Source: an uncultured Alistipes sp.
Lineage (GTDB): Bacteria > Bacteroidota > Bacteroidia > Bacteroidales > Rikenellaceae
Assembly: GCA_944321955.1 (NCBI GenBank)
Contig: CALUNG010000003.1
Coordinates: forward strand, 93,206 to 157,205
DNA length: 64,000 nt
Direction: 5' to 3'
Shown here in pieces: positions 62,682 to 64,000 of this stretch. Under the pieces are notes generated by a model. That model saw only the letters and a list, made by a program, of their open reading frames with translations, had not been told where the DNA came from and ran no database searches. The first letter of the stretch is position 1. Each line of letters begins with the position of its first letter. A program made the translations under genes and the position numbers.

Positions 62682-64000
62682 ATGGAGAAGAAAAGCTATA
62701 TAGTAGGAATAGACGTCGGGACGTCGAACATCGTGATAGTCGTCGGCACCAAGGAGGAGTCGGGGCTGATCAACGTCGAAGCCATCGTCTCGAAACCGGC
62801 ACGAGGAGTCAACGCCGGCATCATCGAGAACTACAACGAAGCGGGCAACGTCATCCGCGAAGCCAAACAGGAGATCGAGGAGGAGCTCGGCATCCGCATA
62901 ACCGAAGCTTATGTCGGAGTGTCGGGAGCATTCGTACGCTGCGACCGCTACACGGACCATGTCTTCGTCAAGGAGCCGCGCGAAGGGGTCACGCAACGCG
63001 ACGTGGAGAGTCTGAACGAGCGCATGCGCAACGTCATAGCGCCCGAGAACGAGACCATCATCGAGCGCATCCCTCAGAACTACATGATCGACGGCGGACA
63101 GGAGATAAAGAGTCCTGTAGGCGCATTCGGCCGACAGCTCTCGTCGACGTTCAACTTCATACTCTGCGACAAGATGCCGCTCACGCGTCTCGACATGACG
63201 TTCCGTCAGCTGGGCATCAAGGTGCTGGGCATATTCGCCAACGCCCTGATCATGCCCGAAGCCGTACTCACGGACGACGAGAAGGAGGATGGCGCAGCCG
63301 TGGTCGACATCGGCGGCGGTACCACCGACGTGGCCGTGGTACACGGCAACATCGTACGCTACATAGCCTCCATCCCCATGGGAGCCAACGCCATCAACCG
63401 CGACATAGCGGCACACGGCGTTCCGGAGCGCAGCGTCGAGAAGCTCAAGAAGAATTACGGTTCGGCCATCGCGGAGTTTGTCCCGGAGCAGAAACTCATA
63501 CAGATCCCGAGCATGGGACACCGTACCAAAGGTGTCATGCGCCGCAATCTGGCAGCCATCATCGAGGCGCGCCTCACCGACATAGCCGAATATGTCAAGG
63601 CCGAGATCAAGGATTCGGGATATGCGGGACGTATCTCCTACGGGCTGGTGCTGACCGGAGGATCGGCCTCGTTGGAGCATATCGACGAGCTTTTCCACCG
63701 TGTCACGGGATACGACGTACGCACAGGCACGCCCCAGTCCGGCATCAACAGCGAGTCGCAGGAGAAGATCGACACGCCGGCACATACGGCAGCCGTTGCG
63801 CTGTTGCTGGCGGGAGCGAAACACGGAGCCTGCGCCGTAAGTTTCCAGCCGGCGCCCCAGACACCGCCGAAACCGGCAGCACAGCCGGTGCAGAACGCCG
63901 CTACGGGCGGGACGACGACGTCCGCAGGTTACCGCACGCCGACGCAGCAACCCGGCTATGGCTCGGCCACGACTCCAGGGCCTCAGCAGAACAGGCCCAC
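62682..64000 (+). CDS. ftsA: Cell-division protein FtsA (3' end outside window)
   Basis: An actin-like ATPase that anchors FtsZ to the membrane. It starts with ATG at 62682, two bases after ftsQ, and the frame is open to the right edge (439 codons visible). Phosphate 1 is YIVGIDVGTSNIVIVVG, the 1C/SHS2 region follows (ETIIERIPQNYMIDGGQEIK), and phosphate 2 is AAVVDIGGGTTDVAVVHG; GLVLTGGSASLEHIDELF is the adenosine site. After about 395 a Pro/Gln/Ala-rich linker begins (QPAPQTPPKPAAQPVQ), which normally leads to the C-terminal membrane helix. Its end is not visible. Confidence 0.96.
   Translation, partial: MEKKSYIVGIDVGTSNIVIVVGTKEESGLINVEAIVSKPARGVNAGIIENYNEAGNVIREAKQEIEEELGIRITEAYVGVSGAFVRCDRYTDHVFVKEPREGVTQRDVESLNERMRNVIAPENETIIERIPQNYMIDGGQEIKSPVGAFGRQLSSTFNFILCDKMPLTRLDMTFRQLGIKVLGIFANALIMPEAVLTDDEKEDGAAVVDIGGGTTDVAVVHGNIVRYIASIPMGANAINRDIAAHGVPERSVEKLKKNYGSAIAEFVPEQKLIQIPSMGHRTKGVMRRNLAAIIEARLTDIAEYVKAEIKDSGYAGRISYGLVLTGGSASLEHIDELFHRVTGYDVRTGTPQSGINSESQEKIDTPAHTAAVALLLAGAKHGACAVSFQPAPQTPPKPAAQPVQNAATGGTTTSAGYRTPTQQPGYGSATTPGPQQNRP

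Overview
The window looks like a chromosomal segment of a fairly GC-rich member of the Bacteroidales, most like Alistipes/Rikenellaceae (a genus-level guess). The evidence is a SusC/SusD pair, fimbrillin-like, BACON and GLUG lipoproteins, DUF4270 and DUF3098 proteins, the Bacteroidetes form of L36, and promoters of the Bacteroidetes type (TTTG or TTG, 18-22 bp, then TAnnTTTG) in front of most transcription units. No tRNA, rRNA, CRISPR array, transposase or phage gene was found.

Region 1 (1-11917, minus) is a run of cell-surface genes transcribed right to left. It starts with an unlisted 48-residue peptide gene, followed by two paralogous lipoproteins (fimbrillin-like head plus GLUG-type beta-helix), a small fimbrillin-like lipoprotein, a BACON lipoprotein, a lipoprotein with a degenerate endonuclease/exonuclease/phosphatase fold, then SusC and SusD (SusD runs off the left edge). 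No glycoside hydrolase is present. Region 2 (12212-14784, minus) is a two-gene mutarotase-fold unit (GalM lipoprotein and a DUF4380-like protein). Region 3 (14852-19763) is a glycerol-phosphate locus: GDPD lipoprotein, sn-glycerol-1-phosphate dehydrogenase and an OPA-type transporter, with a divergent HAD-IIA phosphatase. Region 4 (19786-21643, minus) pairs a barrel-less TonB plug protein with a membrane zinc-ribbon protein.

Region 5 (21774-41117, minus) is the str-S10-spc-alpha ribosomal superoperon from rpsL to rplQ, with fusA, secY, map, infA and rpoA but no tuf or adk. Between rpsN and rpsH it is broken by a 1.1-kb non-coding stretch holding a terminator, a degenerate 22-bp tandem repeat, an AT-rich part and a new promoter.

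Region 6 (41336-64000) is mostly on the plus strand and concerns the envelope, division and housekeeping: a GNAT acetyltransferase, a small membrane protein, a FucP-type sugar transporter (minus), a polyprenyl diphosphate synthase (minus), YfhO, FtsX, DUF3098, a Gfo/Idh/MocA oxidoreductase (minus, lying inside the usual ftsX-uppP-truB-queA order), UppP, TruB, QueA, single-domain starch synthase, DUF4270 lipoprotein, TopA, a C1-family peptidase, then murG-murC-ftsQ-ftsA with its own promoter. FtsQ carries a large charged helical insert and FtsA runs off the right edge. Polyprenyl synthase, UppP, MurG and MurC together cover lipid-carrier supply and late peptidoglycan precursor steps next to the divisome genes.
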